DNA from: Neolentinus lepideus HHB14362 ss-1
Lineage: Eukaryota > Basidiomycota > Agaricomycetes > Gloeophyllales > Gloeophyllaceae
Length of the DNA: 64,000 nucleotides
Assembly (NCBI GenBank): GCA_001632425.1
Contig: KV425601.1
Location: 168,847 to 232,846 of the forward strand
Reading direction: 5' to 3'
Positions within the stretch are counted from its first letter, which is position 1. Every line of letters starts with the position of its first letter. Shown piece by piece: positions 1 through 12,456 of the stretch. The position numbers and the translations under genes were made by a program. The notes under the pieces are model-generated. The model worked only from the letters and a program-made list of their open reading frames with translations. It had not been told where the DNA came from and did no database searches.

Positions 1-497
1 ATTTTGGTGAATCCGCATCTCGCTCATCGCAGCCTTCTTAGGATATTTACTGTGATGTGTTATACGTTTGTACTAGAACGTCGAGTCCCAACATAGACAA
101 TACATGCATGCATTTGAATACAACCAAGCGTGGACGACGGAACCTGTCAGGTGTAACGGGAAGTTTCACTCATTCGACCTTTTGCGAAGGAAGATGGTTG
201 ATGGATTGGGAGTGTGCACGAGTGCCGTGTTCAAAGCTTGAGCTCGATTGGTATTCGGGTATAAGGTAGCGATCCCAATCTTCAGGAGGTTGCGCGGCCT
301 CATCTCGTCCGGGATGTCGCGTTAGATATCGATATCGCAGATTCGTATGGGTCTTGTGTAAATCACCAAGGAGACTGATTCTAGCCTAGTAGTAAAGACG
401 TAGCCAACCAGGTGTTCGAGTGACAATGAGAGAACAATCGGACGTTAGAAAATCAGCAGTAACAATACATTGATCTGTCCGTCGGTCTTATCCCGCT
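1..497. other. No gene recognised
   Basis: No supported gene. Short open frames show no family resemblance. It lies downstream of the minus-strand APH-like gene. Confidence 0.5.
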
Positions 498-1788
498 TCA
501 GTAACAAGGTGCATCCTTTAATTCATCCAAACATTTCTGCACAACTTCGCTGGCCCACTTCCTCCTTTCCCCAGGATTCCCTGCGCTCGCGTCGGAAGCT
601 GCCTCTTTCATGATTAGAAGAGCCCAGAATAGATTGTACCACAGCCGCTTGGTATTCTGCCTTGGAAATATGATAAGAGGTCCACCGTACCCTTCGATCA
701 GTGCTGGGGACGGGGAATAAAAGAGTGACTCTAAGAGCGGATCCCCCCAGAACGCGTGGGTTAGATTCAGGAACGCGCTAACCCTGGGCTCTTCGTCTGA
801 GGAAGAGGAAGACGGAATATCGACATAGATCTCGTCCTCGCCACCCGTGAACCAGATAAGCTTCGGCACCTCCACGTCGTCAAATAGATAGAACCCGATG
901 GCTCTGCTTAGCCAGCCTCGTATGTCAGAGAAAGGTAAGTCCTCTCCCCGACCCTCGGCTTCATATAGCATTTCCTCGAGGAATAAGGTAAAGGATTCCT
1001 GCCAGCTGTAGCTCGGCTCCGCAGGGTCTGCTCCCGTCTCCGTGGGCATGCCGAACCAGTCGTTGTCGATAGCGTGTAGTTGTTGCAGGTATGATCCTAA
1101 ACGAAGATCGATGAGCGCATTTTGGCGCTCAGATAATTGACCTCGGGCTTCGGACAGGCGGATACCGGCTGGACGAGCGGTGAGCATGTATGGGTAAGGG
1201 ACTAGGGTGCATGAGGAGTTGGTAGCGTAGATCGCAGGCAGCGGAATGGTGCTCTTGGAGGAGATAGTGCTGTGTAGATGCACAGATGTAACTAAGGAGT
1301 TGGGTTTATACTCGGTTGATGATGACGGATCTGGAGAAGTGACCTTTAGGATGTAGGTAGTGGTAGAATCACCCGATGTCGTCTGTATCTCATAGACTTT
1401 ACTTGGGAAGCTAAATTGGTGAACAAATAATTGTTCAGGACTACAAGAAATCGAAAGGGTCAACCTAGAACACTCACCTATACCCATATGTTTTCAATTC
1501 TTTCATGCTTTCGACATGTACGTTCGGTCCTACTCCGTGTCGAAGTATGGCCTTCACTTGGTCCAGGGAAACGTCAAGAGATACATCCAACCCATCTGTT
1601 CTGTCCAGCGAGCTTCCTGAAGAATCATTCAAGTAATTCATGGTCTTCTTCACGCGTGAATACGAGAACAGTCCAGTTGCGGAAACGAACGTGATCGCAG
1701 AAAGAGATACAGTAGCAATTGCAAGAGCAGGCCGAGCGTTCCGAATGTAACAGAAGTAACGCGTAAGTCTACGCCACCAAAAAGGCAT
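498..1788 (-). CDS. APH/choline-kinase-fold protein, probable pseudokinase
   Basis: Two exons. The first (about 1474-1788) has a hydrophobic stretch near residues 20-45 that could be a membrane anchor. The second carries an aminoglycoside-phosphotransferase-like fold: an N-lobe strand pair ending in TYILKV (the usual ATP-lysine strand), then LHAIDNDWFGM, then LTHAFWGDPLLESLF, the counterpart of the segment after the family's metal-binding aspartate, and a C-terminal helical tail. The short intron has donor GTGAGT near 1469. The expected HGDLHxxN catalytic loop is not visible (LIWFTGGEDEIYVD stands there), and the IDF/IDW aspartate position reads FLNL. I infer a catalytically dead or altered kinase-like protein. 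The start could lie further upstream; substrate unknown. Confidence 0.65.
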
Positions 1789-2761
1789 ACCAAGTCTATT
1801 CCATATAAGTATGCTTTCCTGAAATTGAAATAGGCCTGAGTGCGCTGGATAACTGGGTAGATCAGGAAACCTAAGGGAAACCTTTCCGAGCTAATCATTC
1901 GAAGATCGTATACGTCTGATCCGTTAATCGAATATAATTTGCCACGATCACATCTTATCATTTACTATCAGGTCATCATGGCAAGAAGCGTCAGATTCAA
2001 TGGAGGACTCGGACTCGACACCGAACGCATGACCGGAACGTTCACAGCTGAGGAGGATACCAGCGGAGGAAGGACCGGGAAACTAAGGACCGTCTTTATG
2101 CACCGTGTTCACTGGCAGAGCATATCTGATCGATGTCTGATTTCTTTAACAACCGTGACCGACAGGAACTTATTTGTCCGATCCAAATGATCTCAGACGG
2201 TGGGAAAGACACAGCAGCCTGTGGGGGATATGGGCGCCCTCTTTGGAGAAGACTGATCAGGACCAATTGACACAGGTATCAAGTAGCCCCTTCAGGTTTT
2301 CCTGACGATACAAAACACACCTAGTGCTAAATGAGTCGCCTGGACATCATCTGGCGTGGACAAACAAGTCGCTGCGAAATGCGGATTCTATCCTCATATG
2401 CAAAACTCTGTAAGAGCCTGAAATGACCTGTGATTTTCCCTAATCCCGTCCGATGACTGCCCGGCAATAGAAGATCGGGATGCGAGAATGACCATGACGA
2501 AAAGGACAAGCATCCTAGCGGTTTCTCCCAGCGGGATTAGGGTGCACTTCCATCTTGCGAGTAAGTTGGAAGATTAATTGAGTATACAAAACATATAGAT
2601 CCACTGTCTCCTACCAGAACGTACACGAGAATGTCACTTCTACAATCCCAAGCCTTAGATAGCATGGATGGGCTCCCGACTCGCAGAAACCGAAGCCGCG
2701 ATGGAGCACCAGTCATCAGTAACGCGGCTGCAGCAGATCGCTAGACACATACAGCCGTCGG
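1789..2761. other. Intergenic, no gene recognised
   Basis: About 970 bp between two minus-strand genes. It should contain the promoter of the APH-like gene and the 3' flank of PEX19. Small open frames on both strands have no recognisable domain. Confidence 0.5.
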
Positions 2762-3961
2762 TCACGAAATCACGCAGCCATCTGGAACCTTTGGCAGACC
2801 GTCTGAACCAAGGTCGAACCCGGGTGGCAAAGGGCCCATGATCTCTGACGGTGGCGAACCGTGCGATTGCATCTGCACAAGCATACAAAAAAACAGGATT
2901 AATAATCAGATCATTCATATGCCACATAAAATAATAGGAGCTTTGACTGCGGAGAAAAATGGATATATGATGAGAGAGACGTACCTCGTTCATGAGCTGC
3001 ACAACGTTCTTTCCCTTCTCTGTGTCCTCGTCAGAATATGCTGGATCTTCGAAAATCTGCACGATCTTCGTCACACATTGGTACTGAGCTTCATATCTGG
3101 ACTTGTCGGGTGATGATAGCGTGGAGGCATTATCTGACAGATATGAGGGGAACTGAGAAACGAAAAATGCATAGCATTGTACTACGCTTAGCAATGTCAT
3201 GATGAAGACAGACGAAGGGCTGATCCATACCTTGTCATGGAGTTCCTTCAAAGGCTCATACAACACCTCCTTACTCATCAACTGGCTCATCATGCTCTCC
3301 AATAATCCTTGAAATTCTCCTTCCTCTCCCTCCCCCTCCCCTAGCGCCCCACTCAATTGCTTCAGCAGCGCCTCCAGACTCTCATCCCCTGCCGCCCCCG
3401 ACTCCGATTGCATGGCGTTCTCACTGCTCTCCAGTTTCTCCATCGCCTCCCGTATGCTCCGCTGGAATGCATCTTCCACTTCTTGCTCCAATGCCTTCTC
3501 TTTCTCCCCTTTACTCTCGCCTTCGTCCTCATCCTTTCGCTTGCCTATCGCCTCATCCATTCCTTCAACAAGCATTGCCTCCCATGCCGCCGTGAACGCC
3601 TTCGCCTTCTTTTTGTCTTCTTCACTCATTGTCGACCCGCTACCTGGACTCTGTCCGTCTAGCGACATGCCCTGCATGAGCATTTCCATGTTCTTCTCCA
3701 GCTCCTTCGCAAAGTCCGACTCTTCTTGTAACTCCAATGGGTCGGGTTCTGGTGCTGATGTCGACGCACTTTCACTTGCCGCTGGTTTTGTAGGTTCAGG
3801 CGCATTAAACTGCTCCACAACATCTGTGCGTAGACCATCACGATCACGATCATCCTGAATCTTCCATATAGACCGTCCGCCGCATCGGACAACTGTGAAG
3901 ACCTACCGTCGAGGTCGTCGACGTCCTCGTCAATCTCGACCTTTGTCTTCTGGGACGCCAT
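2762..3961 (-). CDS. PEX19: Peroxin-19, peroxisomal membrane protein import receptor
   Basis: Four exons fit exactly: 3907-3961, 3231-3823, 2985-3152 and 2762-2872, giving 308 aa. PEX19 is the cytosolic chaperone and receptor that delivers membrane proteins to peroxisomes through PEX3. The N-terminus spliced across intron 1 reads DDLDDVVEQF, the acidic PEX3-binding motif. The long acidic middle contains a helical segment typical of Pex19. The last exon begins MQSHGSPPSEIMGPLPPGF, the conserved C-terminal signature, and the protein ends CVIS, a CaaX farnesylation box. An upstream in-frame ATG at 3988 exists, but the ATG at 3961 gives the usual PEX19 start. Length matches the family. Confidence 0.93.
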
Positions 3962-4403
3962 TGTACACGACGAGGGACTGGAAGACAAATGCAGGGAAAT
4001 GCAGAGTCGTGTGATTAACCAAGTGCTACGTGATCCTATAGTAGTCCCGGATAGTTAGTCCCTAACCTAGGGTTACCACCACACCATTTGTGGCAATTGG
4101 AAATCACCGGCCACAAATTGCAATATTCTCTTTTGCGAGCGACCTCTCGAATATACTGCGCCACATCCTAACAGTATGGCCATTGTGAACGACATACATA
4201 CTACTGACAACGGACTATAACATACCCAGATGAGAGAAACGAAATAATAATCTATCGTCTATATCTTTTGTGCAAGTCTATTGGGGAAAAAAAAGAGCGA
4301 AAGTCTAGCAAAGGAAGGAATTATGATGAAAGGAAGATGTACAGTTAGACAATGCACACGAGCCAAAATAAGGGAGCGCGGCATTTATCGCGAGATGGGC
4401 CGT
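3962..4403. other. Intergenic between nde1 and PEX19
   Basis: About 440 bp with no gene. It holds the PEX19 promoter and the 3' flank of the NADH dehydrogenase gene, which is transcribed in the same direction. No clear TATA box or other site seen. Confidence 0.5.
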
Positions 4404-6779
4404 TTACTCTCGGCTCACGTCACTAGGATGTGCATCAGCATCGGATGTCAACAAACCAAGTACTACGCTACTTACCGTCCAAATAACTTGGTCTTCAACC
4501 AGTCCGAAGCAACGAACGCCCGATTTCGGAACGAGAACAAGGAGCTCAAATACGCACTTCTCCAGAACAGGTACGTGGCCACACCGCCCGTCGCCAGCTA
4601 CGCCCGAAACCAATCAGCATTCGCCTCTGCTCATCATGTGATTGAAAGGTCTCACATTCCCATCACCAAAGAATGGCAAGTCCGCGATCGCCTTGTCGCT
4701 GCCAATGTACGCCAGCGAGCCTTGGTGACTGTAGTGGAATGGCCGCCACTTCTCCAGCTTCGTGATCTGCTTCAGCATGCTGTCCGCCTCGGCAGCCTGT
4801 TCAGGATTAGCCTGGAGAGCCTTTAGTTTGGTTTCGAGAGCGTCCCTCTTTGCGATCTGGTTGAACATGCGAGCGAGGTATGCGCCCTCCTGGGAGGCAA
4901 CCTGTGCGGTGGGAGCATATTGCGTCGCAGTGCAGTCACCGAGGGCGAAGATAGAGTTGGCACCCTTGAGGCGGAGGTGGTCTGCGTTAAGTCATTCAGT
5001 GCTCATGACCTATCAAGCGTGGAAAACCGCGCGCTTACCATCAACAGTTAACCCCCTCCTGTTCGTCTGCGTCTCGGGCAGCTTAGCCATCAAGTCCGCC
5101 GTCAACTTCCTCATCTTATTACCCTACACACACCTTCGTCGACACCATTACCCTCCTTTAGACGGTATGAGACCACTCACCCCAGCCCAAACAACTAAAC
5201 CGACCGGCATCTCCTTCACAGTCCCGTCGGGCATCTTCACCACCACGCTCCTCTCCTTGATTTCTTTCACCATTGTCTTCGTCAAAATATCAATCTTCGC
5301 CTCCTTGAACGTCGACTCGGTGTAGTCGATCAGCTGCTTGCTGAACGAGGGGAGCACAGTGGGGAGCGCTTCGACGAGGGTGATGCGAATGCGCTCAGCG
5401 AGCTCGGGGTACCATTGCCTCAAATCGTCAGTGAGGAAGTCGTGCAGCTCGCCGGAGAGCTCGATGCCGGTGGGGCCACCACCCACAACAACCTACATCC
5501 TAATCTGAGCTTACACTTCTTCGTACATCACAGAGGAGATGAGGGTGTACCATGTGCAATAGTCTATCGATCTCCTCTGAACTCTGTCCAGGGAACGCGG
5601 CACTTTCCACACAGTCCATGAACTGCGTCTGGAACTGTGCGTTCACCGAGGGTTAGCTAATGGCGCTCGAGCAGAACTGTTCGACGAACCTTCTCAGCAT
5701 CGTGAAGTTCCTTCATGAAGCATGCGTGTTCTGCTACGCCCGGAATGTTGAACGTCTGGGTCTCTGCACCAACGGCGTAGACGAGGTAGTCGTAAGGAAT
5801 CGTCGTGGACCATAGTTGACCTTGGATGCTAGAGTTATCTTAGGTAGAGAGCACGGATGTTAAAATTGCTGCGGGTTCACAATGCGGACTGCACACCTGA
5901 GAATGTCACGGTCTTCTTCGCAGGCTGAAGACATCGAGTTAAGTACGATATGCGATGTCATATAGGAGTGCACAGTAACTCACATCGACGTCAGTTGCTT
6001 CGGCTTCGATAACAGATACCTTGCGCTTCTTGTGACGAGCAACGTAACGCGTTGCTGTATATATGTTAGAATAGAACACTCCTTTCCTCACGCCGACTCA
6101 CGCTGAATGATAGATCGCGATGTCACAGTTCCAACAGCGACAGAGGGTAGGAGCGGGGTGAAGAGGAAGTAATTCCGGGGACTGATCAAGATCTGGATAG
6201 AATAATGTAATTGCAAGTTCAACCGACATAATACTGTCAACGCTCACGACATTATAATCCTCCGTATCCAACGTTTTCAACAAACTTGTCGCTCCCCATC
6301 CACTCCCGAGGATAACTAATGTCTTCTTCTCAGGATCAAAGTCCTGCTGGACACCCGGATTCTGCTCGATCGCGGTGAAGTACCAGAATGCGCCCCCCGA
6401 AGCGACGACCGTGACAAGCGTCACTGCCCCCAGCGTCTGCAAGAACCTCCTCCATAACGGTGATTTTGGCGGCGGCGTGGGTGGGATCTAATTCTTTCGC
6501 CATTCAATTCCTGAGAAACACTAATAGTATGGGTGAGTCACACGTACGTCCGGTCCAGAGCTGCCTGCAGCTGCACTCGCGCTCCTCTTCGCGCTGAGGC
6601 TAACATTGACGCGGGCGAGCTGGAGCCTGGGCTGCACGTGCGGGAGGCAAAGACTCGAAGCTGAGGCTCTAGATGACCGCGCCACGATGGTTCGTGCTGC
6701 TTCGGCATGAGAACAGTGTTATATAAACTCTTCCCATGCCATGACCACTCGGAGACTGCTTACCACGGCAGAGCGACAT
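4404..6779 (-). CDS. NDE1: External rotenone-insensitive NADH:ubiquinone oxidoreductase (NDH-2), mitochondrial
   Basis: Multi-exon gene for a type II NADH dehydrogenase. It oxidises NADH and passes electrons to ubiquinone at the mitochondrial inner membrane without pumping protons. The first exon (MSLCR, ATG at 6779) splices to an Arg/Ser-rich stretch ([14 protein letters not shown]) that looks like a mitochondrial presequence. A transmembrane segment ([15 protein letters not shown]) follows, then the FAD Rossmann motif [13 protein letters not shown], and later the NADH Rossmann motif [17 protein letters not shown] near 5430-5486. The tail has [22 protein letters not shown] and, after an intron, [20 protein letters not shown], the conserved membrane-anchoring end. 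The last splice yields a protein ending LFGRDVSRE. No EF-hand insert seen. Inner exon borders are approximate. I cannot tell NDE from NDI by sequence alone; the N-terminal membrane segment favours an external enzyme. Confidence 0.92.
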
Positions 6780-8104
6780 GGCTGGGTGTCGTTGGCGACG
6801 GTGAGGACGACAAGCAGGAAAGGAGGAACACTAGTCTGGTGTTGGAACTTTTTCAGGCGTTTCGGGCGGCGATGCTCGCTGATGATGTAATCCTTTACCG
6901 TGTGCCGCCGACTGCAACAGCCACTCTACCCCCGTCGTCGTCGTGCGTACCGTTCCCCTCCGATTTTCTCGATGATGGTGTCAGCAGCTATGCGACCGTG
7001 CCATTTCGTCGGGTCCACGTCTGTGCCCAGCGGGGGTGGAGGGGTGGAGCCTGGGCATATTTGAAGAGGCATCGAAAGCGATGAAGGGACTGCGTTTCAA
7101 GGACAAGTTAAAGGTGAATATCGAGCAGTCGATTTCGCCCTCAAAGCTTCTAGGAAGTAAACCACCCCCTGGCCGGCGGCGACGCGATATATGTCCTGAA
7201 GATGAGCTCGAGTATAACTTTGACCCGACCTCTGTCTCATGTGATATTTAGCGCTTTCCGTCTTCCAGGTGAATGACGGCGGTCGTCCCTTCTATCTAAC
7301 GCATTGCAATGCGCTTTCATAGCTTCTACGGAGTTTGACGATCTCTGCATTAAAGTGTCTTATGTGCTAGCCGTTTCGCACCTTACTTCAACATCTTCCT
7401 AGTGCTGACTCTTACTCGGGATTGTGGTAACAAGTTCCAAAGTGGGTATGATCCACAGCTTTTTTATCTCTCCGACAGTCAATTGAGGCCCCATTTACTC
7501 AATGTCAAGCATGGTAAGGATATCGCGTTGCCACGTTAGACAACTGTTTCATCGCGGATCTAGTTGGCAGGGACTGCGCGCAGATGTAGCCGGCGTCGAT
7601 GATGAGCAAGACGCATATATAGCGCCTTGGAATACTTGCTAAGAAGGGTTCGGAGGGATGTGTGATGGTCGTCTTAGAAATATTGATAATAAAAGTGTGC
7701 TTAATGCGACCGTGTCATGTATGTATAAAGTGTCGATGAGATGGAGCATTTGACAAATGACAACATTGATCTATTAAGAAACAGATTAATAGCGACCGCA
7801 GCATTCAGATCCCTTTTTACAGTACTGAGTACCCTGGTCACCTTAGTTTATGTAAGTCCTGTCTCGATCGTAGTCTCAAGTTGTCCCCGGTTCACCATCA
7901 GTGCTCAAAGACGATCAATATTCATACCGGGTACTACTACATAGGTGCCTGTATCTTCATGCGATTCCGCCTTCATGCAGGCCATTGTCACAATATGTAC
8001 CATCGCTTTCTTTTCGTGCTTTTATTACCCTGCTCGTTGCACTAATCGAGTTTATCTGTGAATGAGGATTTGCCATATCCCACCTGAGGCAGGCCATAGC
8101 CATC
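6780..8104. other. Intergenic, no supported gene
   Basis: About 1.3 kb. A plus-strand open frame at 6707-7084 overlaps the NDE1 first exon and has no domain resemblance, so I treat it as chance. This interval should include the NDE1 promoter and the 3' end of the aldo-keto reductase transcript. Confidence 0.45.
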
Positions 8105-9543
8105 CTAAATCTTCGCAGGGCGGATGGGCTTCGCACCTTCAACTCTGTCAATGTTAGCGGAGAACTTGAACCAAGGGGCAGAGTCCGAGCCGTCGCCCTA
8201 CACATACAAGGGGTCAACCTGACTTCTTATGTATCGAAGGCACAACACTCACGATATACGTGGTAGGGAAACCCGGTGCGAACGGCAAGATGCTCTCGAG
8301 ATACTTTATTTGCTCATCAGACAAGGAGATGTCCAGCGCTTCGATGTTATCTTGCAACTGCTCGACCTTTCGCCCGCCAATGATGGGGAAGACGTAGGGT
8401 GTCTTGTGCATCACGTAGGCAATAGCCACTACGCCATACAATCAGTTATTCACCGATATCCTCGACGGAGGAAAGCGGGATCACGCACCGGCTGTTAGTG
8501 ACTTGACACCGACCTCCTTGGCGACCTTCTCGAGCGCGTGGCTCATCTTCTTCTCGTCGGGCGAGCGCTCCCAGTTACTCTGGAATATGAGGCGGCCCTT
8601 CTCACCGGTTTGACGGCGGCGCTCTTCTTCTTCGTCAGTGCGGAAGTGGCCGGCAGCAATAACATTCCATGGGGCCAGTCCCAGGCCTGACCAGTGGCGA
8701 CAGGAATTAAAAGAAGAGAGCTCGAATTGAAATTAAAATACTTCACCTTCACTGCGGCACATGGGTATGATATCGCGCTCAAAGTCGCGGTCCATGACGT
8801 TCCACGCGCCTTGGTAGATTACGAAGGGGGTTTTGTGCGTCAGCCGTGCGTAAGTGTTGGCTTTCGCCACAACCCACGCAGGAGTGTCGGAGACGCCCTG
8901 TATTCAACGTTGATATTGTGCAACACTTGGCTATCCACGAAAGACAGGTGCACTTACAAGGTAAAGTACCTTCCCTTGCATGACTAAAGCATGCAGGCCA
9001 TCCATGACCTCCTCGATGGTCGTGTTCCAGTCCCACCAGTGCACATATAGGACGTCGATGTAGTCAGTGCGTAGCTTGCGCAGTGAGTCGCGCACGGAGA
9101 CGTGCATCGACTTGACGTGGTTACCGAGGTAATTGACCTTGATTGCTACGGAGTCGTCGCCTTTCTTATAGCCCGTCGTGTACTGTACACAATGCTCTTA
9201 GATAACACGAGTAGGATTTCACAATAAAGCATACCTTGGTCGCGATAACGATCTGATCCCTTATGCCACGAGTTTCCATCCACTCGCCCAGGATCTCCTC
9301 GGACGATTCGTCCTGGTAATTATTCGCTGTATCGATGAAGTTCCCACCAGCATCGAAGAATGCATCAAGGAGCTTTATCGAGGACTCCTTGTTCATCGCA
9401 CCCATACCGCGCGCTTCCCATTTCGTGCCGATGCTCATGGCACCCAGGCACAGAGGTGAGACATGCACGCTCGCGGACGGGGCAAGCTGACGGTACCGCG
9501 CAAGACTGGTCTTGGAAGGGGGAGGGGGGGCGAAGTACGACAT
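8105..9543 (-). CDS. Aldo-keto reductase, aryl-alcohol dehydrogenase type
   Basis: Multi-exon gene for an NADP-dependent (beta/alpha)8 aldo-keto reductase of the fungal AAD group, enzymes that interconvert aryl aldehydes and aryl alcohols. The start [20 protein letters not shown] is followed by [36 protein letters not shown] supplies the catalytic Asp and Tyr, VIATK the Lys, and [20 protein letters not shown] the His. Later exons give VSDTPAWVV, the substrate-pocket [18 protein letters not shown] and the C-terminal cofactor segment [20 protein letters not shown]. The last exon ends [10 protein letters not shown]. All four tetrad residues are visible, so it looks active. Its neighbour on the other strand is a decayed aldo-keto reductase of a different subfamily. 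Confidence 0.9.
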
Positions 9544-11004
9544 GATTGTGAGTATACAAGGGGTGTCTGTGAATGCACGATGTTCACGATGAACATATCT
9601 GAACGCCGTCTGTCTTTATAGTAAATTGAACTGGCTCCACAGCTCCGAGTGTTTACTACGTTCAGGGCGCTCGAGGCTTCGCTAGGCTGCCGTGTGTATT
9701 ACGCCAGTCCCGGCAGCAGAAAGTGAACGAAAAATAGATCTAGATACTTCGAATTCGGATTATTAATCTCTGATCGAGGCTGAATGGATTCACAATAGCG
9801 TATACTTATCTAGATTCTATTAACATTGTGTCACAGCTGCAGTCAAGTGATTGATGCCCAACAATACATCAACCTTTGGAGATTCGATCCTGTGCAACTC
9901 GGAGTAGGAAGCTATCGGTCTCACGTATTAGGAACACCACATACAGTTGCAATGAGCGGGACGCGTGTGTATGTGTATACAGTACTGAGAACCGTGATCT
10001 GTATCCGTGTCGATCTCCGATTCATACGGGGAAATTGCCGATTCGGGACGAAGTGAATCTAATTTATTGTGGGAATAAAATCTACTGTCTGGACTCTGGA
10101 GAAGTTTCGTTTTGCAGCCGGCTGCAACAGTACCGTCGTGACAGTTCCCTCTCGCCAGCTTTCGCTTTCGGCTCGAGTTTTGATCAATATTTGAGTCTGG
10201 ACATTCCAACCAGGCTGCCCGATTGCTCGAATCACTTACTGCTCATCGTTATTGCCAGTACTAAGGGAAATGTCTCGAACTTGAAGCGTTGAAGTGTTGC
10301 AATTTGCAAGAGAGACATCGTTTTCGCCTCGTGCCTTTCAACATGGGAAAATATTGCTCTGACGGGTCTACGACTATGGCGGCGAGGACTCGGACGTACA
10401 CCTGTGATATCTCATCTAATCGGTCATCTGCATCAACTGGTGAAGTGATGCAGCGTACATAGACTATGGTGATCCGGCCATGGTCTACGTGAACTACTTC
10501 TACGTTCACCCGGAAGACCCCGCGGATATAAGATTGATCGCGGAGGGCGCTCCCCTCGTTAAGCTGCCGTTCTGAGGGATGGTAGCAATATTGCATGTCC
10601 AGCTTGTCTGGAAGCGCTGACCTACATGGACCGGAAGAGCTTGGGCTGGGATTCGACTGTCGCGTTGTTCGAACTTCGAATACACTACAAACTATCAGGT
10701 CAACATCAGATTCTGGGGCTTGGGACTCTCCGCCGGAGCTGTAGGCCGCTATAACTTCTCTCGGAGTCATGAACAGAAATACAGACGTCGTCTTCTGCCG
10801 ATGAGACGCACAATGTCTCGGCTGGTGTAGTAGCTGAAATCTATACCGCCGACGTGCTAGCGGGGCATGGAGAAATACAGACGCTTACGGTGTCCAATAT
10901 GGGTGCCACAACGAAACCCACCCAATGTGCGATCAACATTATCATGGTGCGCCAATTTTCGAAGACATGGGACTGTTGAAAACGAAAAATCTTAATAGGG
11001 TGCA
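9544..11004. other. Intergenic, no gene recognised
   Basis: About 1.46 kb between the divergently placed AAD gene and the AKR7 pseudogene. Open frames of 76-169 codons on both strands (for example 10261-10770 minus) show no motif I recognise. It holds the AAD promoter and may include decayed 5' sequence of the pseudogene. Confidence 0.4.
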
Positions 11005-12350
11005 ATGACGTTTGGTGCACCGGGAACAGACAGTGCCTGAGTCACTGATCTTGAGGAATCATGAATGCGCTGCAATCCTCGACATGTTCCAGGCGCGTAG
11101 TCACTACGAGGTAACTATCATATTTTCTGATGATGTATAAGTAGTTCATGCAACTTATACTCTGTCTTAGGTTGATCCGCCCGAGTCTATACTGAAGGTA
11201 CATCCGAAGAGTACCTTGGGAAGCTAGACTAGCTGGAACGTGGCTTCAAGATGGACACAAAGCTATACCCTACAATTGTGAGTATATACATACCCGCGGA
11301 GAAGCATGTCTTACTCATAGTCATGTCCAAAATAGCTTGGCTAGGGTGCTACATCAACTGCGCCAGACATACTCCAGAAGTACGTACATATCCTTTGACA
11401 GTGCATACATCTCAGCACCGACACGATCCTTAGAGCCTGCGCAATCATTTTATGGAATTGTTAAAAGCACTCAGCCCACTGCTTACCAGGGGTGTGATTC
11501 ACAGGTAATCCTAATTTATATCGCCGAAACCGCCATGAATCCATTGCTGTCGTTCCATAGACACGTTGAGCCTGAACTCTTTCCTTGCCTCAGAAAATTT
11601 GGTATCAGCTCTTGTGAGTTCAATCCCGGTACGTTATTGCCATCACACACTTATCAGACTATTCATTATGCTGATAAATATCAACGTATGCACCGTACTA
11701 GTGGCGGGTGGCTACTTGACATGTCTTCCGACAACGAGGCAGAGAGGGGCTCCAGGTTTGATCCCGAAAAGACCGTAGGCAAGGTAAGTTATTTGTGGCA
11801 CGGACGCCTCGCTTCTGACCATTCTTCCTGCACAATAGATGTACCGTAACAGGCGCGTAGTACTAGTCTCTTCTCCACAACTGCGACGTCTCATGTCCAT
11901 CTTACCCGAAGGTACTCCAACGACACATATATCTTTAATGCCCTGAAATCGTCGGTGATAAGCACGGCTTAACCATGGCTAAGATCGCTTTACGCTGGAT
12001 TTCGCACCACAGTCTGTTACGTAGGGAGCACGGCGATGCCGTCTTGATCGGTGCCTCAAGCGTGAAACATATCCAGCAGGTAAGCGTGGCTGATAGCGTC
12101 TCGCGGCGCGATTTGCTAACATTCGGCGTAGAATGACCTCGACAAAGGCCCTCTTCGTAAGTCACCCCGTAGCTGCTAATGGTTTGTGAAACATCGGACT
12201 AATAATACTTTGGTGATAGCTGAGGAAGTTATCGAAGTCGTGGACGAAGCCTGGGCATCGGTGAAAGGGCTCTGCACCTCTACCACCGCTAGGCACTCAG
12301 AAATGTATGACCTTACTGTGGCATTAGTCCGCAAAGTGGATTATAATTGA
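11005..12350 (+). pseudogene. Decayed AKR7-type aldo-keto reductase (aflatoxin-aldehyde-reductase-like)
   Basis: Fragments in all three frames line up in order with the AKR7 family. They are MTFGAPGTDSA at the start, CAAILDMFQARSHYE, RVYTEGTSEEYLGKLD then LERGFKMDTKLYPT, HVEPELFPCLRKFGIS with a following EFNPG, LVAGGYLTC, GSRFDPEKTVGK, KHGLTMAKIALRWISHH and LIGASSVKHIQQ, and an EEVIEVVDEAWASVKG tail. Lesions are visible: an in-frame TGA after MTFGAPGTDSA, a 7-nt insertion near 11058 that repeats GAAT, a TAG at about 11227 where the family has Trp, a shift just after the first intron, and a 1-nt loss near 11950 before the GDKHGL segment. Some intron borders with GTAAGT/CAG still show. I read this as a dead gene, not an assembly slip, because lesions of several kinds are spread along it. 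Confidence 0.82.
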
Positions 12351-12456
12351 CATGGTTGGAGAAACGTTTGTCTGAACCTGGAATAATTGTGACTGTGCCA
12401 TCACCGGACTTCAACATGATATCGTACAGAAGGGATTGTATCATCGCCTCAGGACC

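Noticed and set aside
6707..7084. 125-codon plus-strand ORF beside NDE1
   Set aside because: Overlaps the NDE1 first exon on the other strand, has no family resemblance and no splice partner.
9876..10292. 138-codon plus-strand ORF upstream of the AKR7 pseudogene
   Set aside because: No AKR or other domain resemblance and an equally long frame on the opposite strand; looks like chance.
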